A model generated the notes under the pieces. It searched no databases. It was not told the DNA's origin and saw only the letters and a program-made list of their open reading frames with translations. From the NCBI RefSeq assembly GCF_008079445.1, contig NZ_VRYH01000011.1, forward strand, positions 1 to 61,684: 61,684 nucleotides of DNA. The letters run 5' to 3'. The DNA is from Aidingimonas lacisalsi. Lineage in GTDB: Bacteria > Pseudomonadota > Gammaproteobacteria > Pseudomonadales > Halomonadaceae. This document shows positions 58,630-61,684 of this stretch, piece after piece. Position numbers and translations under genes: made by a program. Each line of letters starts with the position of its first letter. The first letter of the stretch is position 1.

Positions 58630-60702
58630 TCATTCCCCTGCCTGTCCTGCCGCTGCGAATTCGAGTAGTACGTCACCCTGGCCTACCGTGTCGCCTGCCT
58701 GGAAATGATAACCGATGACCTGGCCGTCGGCGGGGGCGGTGAGGGTGTGTTCCATTTTCATGGCTTCCATCACCATCAAGGGGATGCCTTTTTCGACCGG
58801 TGTGCCGGGGTCGATGAGTAGTGCGACGACGGTGCCGTGCATGGGGGCGGAGAGGGTCGATTCCGCTTCGCGGTGGCCGTGGTCGATGGCGTCGAGGCGG
58901 CGCCAGTAGAGTCGGGCGATGCCGTTGGCGTCGGCGAGTTCGATGAGGTGGCTGGCCTGACAAGGGATGAGCCGTGCCTGCAGGCGGCGGCGATGGTCGT
59001 CGAGGATGACGGCGATGGCGTCGCCGCTCAGGCGTTGAAGTTCGCCGGTGAGTGTCTCGTCGCCGATGCGGAGCGTCCAGGGCTCGTGTGCATTGTCGCG
59101 ATGGCCGTCGACGGTGACGATGGTTTGGGCGTCGTCGGCATCCTGGCTGTGGGCGGGATCGCAGAGGGCGATGCGTATCCGGTACGGGGCGTTGAGCCGG
59201 AAGCCGTCGTGGCGGTCCCAGGGGGAGTCGCCGGCGCGTTCGTTGCCGAGTCGATCGAGCGCGACCAGGGCGGCCGCGGCGTAGTCTTCGCTGCGGTAGT
59301 GGTGGGGGGCGAAGAGCGCGTCGTGATGGTGCTCGATGAAGCGGGTATCGAGTTGCGCCTGCTGGAAGGCGGGGTGGCCTGCCAGCCGTTGCAGGAAGTC
59401 CCGGTTGGTGGTGACACCGCGTATGTCGAGTGCCGCGAGTGCCAGGGTGAGCGTGGCGAGCGCCTGGGGGCGGTCGTCGCCGTGCACGATCAGTTTGGCG
59501 AGCATGGGGTCGTAGTGCATGGAGACGGCATCGCCGCTATCCACGCCGCTGTCGAGGCGCACGCGGGATGGGTCGAGGCCGGCGCCTTCCCGGTCGAGAG
59601 CGAAGCGTTCCAGCGTGCCGGTGGCGGGCAGGAAGTCATGGGCCGGGTCTTCGGCATAGAGGCGCGCTTCGATACTGTGGCCGGTGAGGGTCAGTTCGTG
59701 TTGCGCCAGCGGCAGCGGTTCGCCCATGGCGACGCGCAATTGCCACTCCACCAGGTCCTGACCGGTGATCATTTCGGTGACCGGGTGCTCCACCTGCAGG
59801 CGGGTGTTCATCTCCATGAAGTAGAAGCTGCCATCCTGATCTTGTGAAGCGTCCAACAGGAACTCGACGGTGCCGGCGCCGATATAGCCGATTTCCCTGG
59901 CGGCACGCACGGCGGCCTCGCCCATTGCGTGGCGCAACTCGGGCGTCATGCCGGGGGCGGGCGCTTCTTCCAGCACTTTCTGGTGGCGGCGCTGCACCGA
60001 GCAGTCGCGTTCGAACAGGTAGACGCCGTTGCCGTGACTGTCGCAGAACACCTGGACTTCGACGTGGCGCGGCTGGGTCAGGTACTTCTCGATCAGCATG
60101 CGGTCGTCGCCGAAGGCGGCCCGGGATTCGCGACGGCAGCCGTCCAGCGCCGCCTGGAATTCGACGGCGGATGCCACCACGCGCATGCCCTTGCCACCCC
60201 CGCCGGCGCTGGCCTTGAGCAGTACCGGGTAGCCGATCCTGTCGGCTTCGGCCTGCAGGCGCTGGTTGTCCTGGTCGTCGCCGTGATAGCCGGGCACCAG
60301 CGGCACACCGGCGTTGGCCATGCGGGCCTTGGCGGCGGACTTGTCGCCCATGGCGGCAATCGCCGAGGCGGGCGGGCCGATGAAGGTGACGCCGGCACGG
60401 GCGCACGCATCGACGAAGTGGGCATTCTCGGAGAGAAAACCGTAGCCGGGGTGAATGGCCTGGGCGCCGCTGCGTCGGGCGGCCTCGAGCACGGCATGCT
60501 GATCGAGGTAGCTGTCGCGGGCGGCGGCGGGGCCGATGCGCATGGCTTCGTCGGCCTCGCGAACATGCTTGGCATGGGCTTCGGCATCGGAGTAGACGGC
60601 CACGCTGCGCAGGCCCATGCGCCGGGCGGTACGCATGATGCGGCAGGCGATTTCACCGCGGTTGGCGATCAGCAGTGTGTCGAAACGGTGTCGCGGTGCC
60701 AT
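58630..60702 (-). CDS. liuD: Acyl-CoA carboxylase biotin-containing subunit (probably methylcrotonyl-CoA carboxylase alpha)
   Basis: I chose ATG 60702 (690 aa), overlapping the hydratase stop by one base (TGATG). It has the biotin carboxylase start TLLIANRGEIACRIMRTARRMG, ATP-grasp loop KASAGGGGKGMRVV, active-site EMNTRLQVEHPVTEMITGQD, and the biotinyl domain with VMEAMKMEHTLTAP. The enzyme carboxylates 3-methylcrotonyl-CoA in leucine breakdown, using ATP and bicarbonate. The hydratase neighbour supports this; a propionyl- or geranyl-CoA carboxylase remains possible. Confidence 0.88.
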   Translation of the reverse strand: MAPRHRFDTLLIANRGEIACRIMRTARRMGLRSVAVYSDAEAHAKHVREADEAMRIGPAAARDSYLDQHAVLEAARRSGAQAIHPGYGFLSENAHFVDACARAGVTFIGPPASAIAAMGDKSAAKARMANAGVPLVPGYHGDDQDNQRLQAEADRIGYPVLLKASAGGGGKGMRVVASAVEFQAALDGCRRESRAAFGDDRMLIEKYLTQPRHVEVQVFCDSHGNGVYLFERDCSVQRRHQKVLEEAPAPGMTPELRHAMGEAAVRAAREIGYIGAGTVEFLLDASQDQDGSFYFMEMNTRLQVEHPVTEMITGQDLVEWQLRVAMGEPLPLAQHELTLTGHSIEARLYAEDPAHDFLPATGTLERFALDREGAGLDPSRVRLDSGVDSGDAVSMHYDPMLAKLIVHGDDRPQALATLTLALAALDIRGVTTNRDFLQRLAGHPAFQQAQLDTRFIEHHHDALFAPHHYRSEDYAAAALVALDRLGNERAGDSPWDRHDGFRLNAPYRIRIALCDPAHSQDADDAQTIVTVDGHRDNAHEPWTLRIGDETLTGELQRLSGDAIAVILDDHRRRLQARLIPCQASHLIELADANGIARLYWRRLDAIDHGHREAESTLSAPMHGTVVALLIDPGTPVEKGIPLMVMEAMKMEHTLTAPADGQVIGYHFQAGDTVGQGDVLLEFAAAGQAGE

Positions 60703-61523
60703 CACGATGATGTCCCGTTGGGGGATGGCCAGTTCGGAGTGCGTTTTTCGAAGAAGGCGGCCATGCCTTCCTGCCCTTCGTCGCTGACGCGGAGCTGGCT
60801 GATGACGCGGCAGCAGTGCTCCCGAGCGTTTTCCATGCTGGCATCGCCGGCGACGTGTTCGAGCAGGGTCTTGGTGGCGCGTTGCGCCTGGGGTGAGGCC
60901 TCGAGCAGCTTGTCGAGCATGGTCTCGACGGCCCGATCCAGGGTATCGTGCGATTCCACTTGATGGATCAAACCCAGTTCCAAGGCGATGCCGACGTTGA
61001 TGGTCTCGGCTGTCAGGGCATACCGGCGCATCTGGCGCGGGCCGATAGTGCGCTGTACATAGGGGCTGATCACTGCCGGGGACAGTCCGATTCGGACTTC
61101 GGATAAGCAAAAGGTGGCCCGTTCGGAGGCGATGGCGATATCGCAGCACGCGACCAGGCCGACCGCACCGCCGAAAGCAGCTCCCTGTACGCGGCAAAGG
61201 GTCGGGCAGGGGAGCGTGTCCAGTGCATGCATCATGCGGTCGAGCATGCGGGAGTCGGCCAGATTGTCGTCGAAGCCGTACTCGACCATGCGCTGCATCC
61301 AGCCGAGATCCGCGCCGGCGGAGAAGTGCTTGCCGGTCGACGACAGCACCAGTGCCCGCACTTCGTTGCGTTCGGCAGCCGCCGCCAGTTGATCGAGATG
61401 GTGGTTGAGTTCGACGATCAAGTGATCATCGAAGGCGTTATGCACTTCCGGCCGATCGAGTGTCAGCCAGGCGACGCCGCGGGCGTCGATGTCCAGGTGG
61501 GTAAAACGCGTCGTATCAGGCAT
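60702..61523 (-). CDS. liuC: Enoyl-CoA hydratase (methylglutaconyl-CoA hydratase-like)
   Basis: The 273-aa crotonase-fold protein reads VAWLTLDRPEVHNAFDDHLI, then KHFSAGADLGWMQRM, and CRVQGAAFGGAVGLVACCDIAI, with the oxyanion-hole Gly and Ala. The SEVRIGLSPAVISPYV segment is typical of LiuC/AtuE-type hydratases of leucine and acyclic terpene degradation. It is translationally coupled to the carboxylase. Upstream genes of the pathway, if present, lie beyond the window. Confidence 0.88.
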   Translation of the reverse strand: MPDTTRFTHLDIDARGVAWLTLDRPEVHNAFDDHLIVELNHHLDQLAAAAERNEVRALVLSSTGKHFSAGADLGWMQRMVEYGFDDNLADSRMLDRMMHALDTLPCPTLCRVQGAAFGGAVGLVACCDIAIASERATFCLSEVRIGLSPAVISPYVQRTIGPRQMRRYALTAETINVGIALELGLIHQVESHDTLDRAVETMLDKLLEASPQAQRATKTLLEHVAGDASMENAREHCCRVISQLRVSDEGQEGMAAFFEKRTPNWPSPNGTSS

Positions 61524-61583
61524 ATCGGTTCTCCATCTCGTGTACGAGCGACGTAGGCACTATGGCAGGGCTTATCGCCCTGC

Positions 61584-61602
61584 ATCGCGGTTGAAACCGC
61601 TT
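61584..61602. repeat. Variant REP-like palindrome
   Basis: GCGGTTGAAACCGC with a preceding ATC has the same layout as the GCGACTGAAGTCGC unit, with compensating changes on both arms. It lies upstream of the hydratase gene. Confidence 0.5.
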
Positions 61603-61684
61603 ATATGGACCCGTCCCGTTGTGCAAGCCCGAATCGCCATGGCCGGGGTGAGACTGCACGCTTATATCCGGCCTGTTAGCGGCA

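Noticed and set aside
58837-59847. Plus-strand 336-aa frame opposite the carboxylase gene
   Set aside because: It is an antisense shadow of a GC-rich gene with clear biotin carboxylase and biotinyl motifs; the plus frame has Val/Gly-rich composition and no domain.

Overview
The window reads as a gammaproteobacterial chromosome with roughly 60-65% GC in its core genes. The liuCD-type leucine-degradation genes, the ferric-type ABC transporter and the REP-like palindromes fit a Halomonas-, Marinobacter- or Xanthomonadales-like host; I cannot fix the genus. Most of the window (about 1-51.7 kb) is a large integron cassette array. Single, mostly promoterless plus-strand genes are separated by 55-115 bp attC recombination sites of the form RYYYAAC...GTTRRRY. 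The integrase gene and attI are not in the window and should lie to the left. The array ends near 51.70 kb, next to a strong hairpin.

Layout. (1) 0.1-20.4 kb: proximal cassettes rich in proteins that look like anti-phage or conflict effectors: a TIR protein, an 814-aa protein with a PD-(D/E)XK-like C-terminus, a GIY-YIG protein, an 873-aa zinc-hook AAA ATPase and a 588-aa nuclease-like protein. Small proteins of unknown function lie between them. An IS91-type integrase/transposase remnant sits at 7.3-8.4 kb. (2) 20.5-33.0 kb: a 12.5-kb non-cassette island that cuts an attC at its left edge and abuts a second IS91 remnant at its right edge. At its centre is a lasso-peptide operon (precursor, B protein, ABC exporter and cyclase, minus strand, 29.06-24.78 kb) next to a LuxR regulator and a LuxI-type autoinducer synthase. 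Matching 20-bp lux-box-like sites lie upstream of both luxI and the lasso precursor. Two divergent DMT-transporter/LysR pairs and an alpha/beta hydrolase flank this core. (3) 33.6-51.7 kb: distal cassettes. These start with a membrane HerA-like ATPase and then carry mainly small metabolic or resistance-like enzymes (GFA/Mss4-like proteins, SAM methyltransferases, GNAT, VOC, RidA, GrpB, tautomerase, hydratase, nitroreductase). Two multi-gene modules with their own divergent promoters are included (SDR/LysR at 38.7-40.8 kb, hydrolase/CGNR at 45.9-47.5 kb), as is a broken brnT toxin. (4) 52.2-61.7 kb: core chromosome with an Fbp/Afu-type ferric ABC transporter operon, a VOC protein, a 68-bp tandem repeat built on a REP-like palindrome, a methyltransferase, a yefM-yoeB toxin-antitoxin pair, and the genes for an enoyl-CoA hydratase and a biotin-containing acyl-CoA carboxylase subunit.

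The most striking system is the proposed quorum-sensing lasso-peptide locus. LuxI would make a diffusible signal, and LuxR would bind the twin lux boxes and switch on both its own signal synthase and the lasso operon. The predicted product is a 20-residue peptide with a Gly1-Glu9 ring, exported by the dedicated ABC transporter. A Fur-like box in the luxR-luxI gap suggests iron may also be an input.
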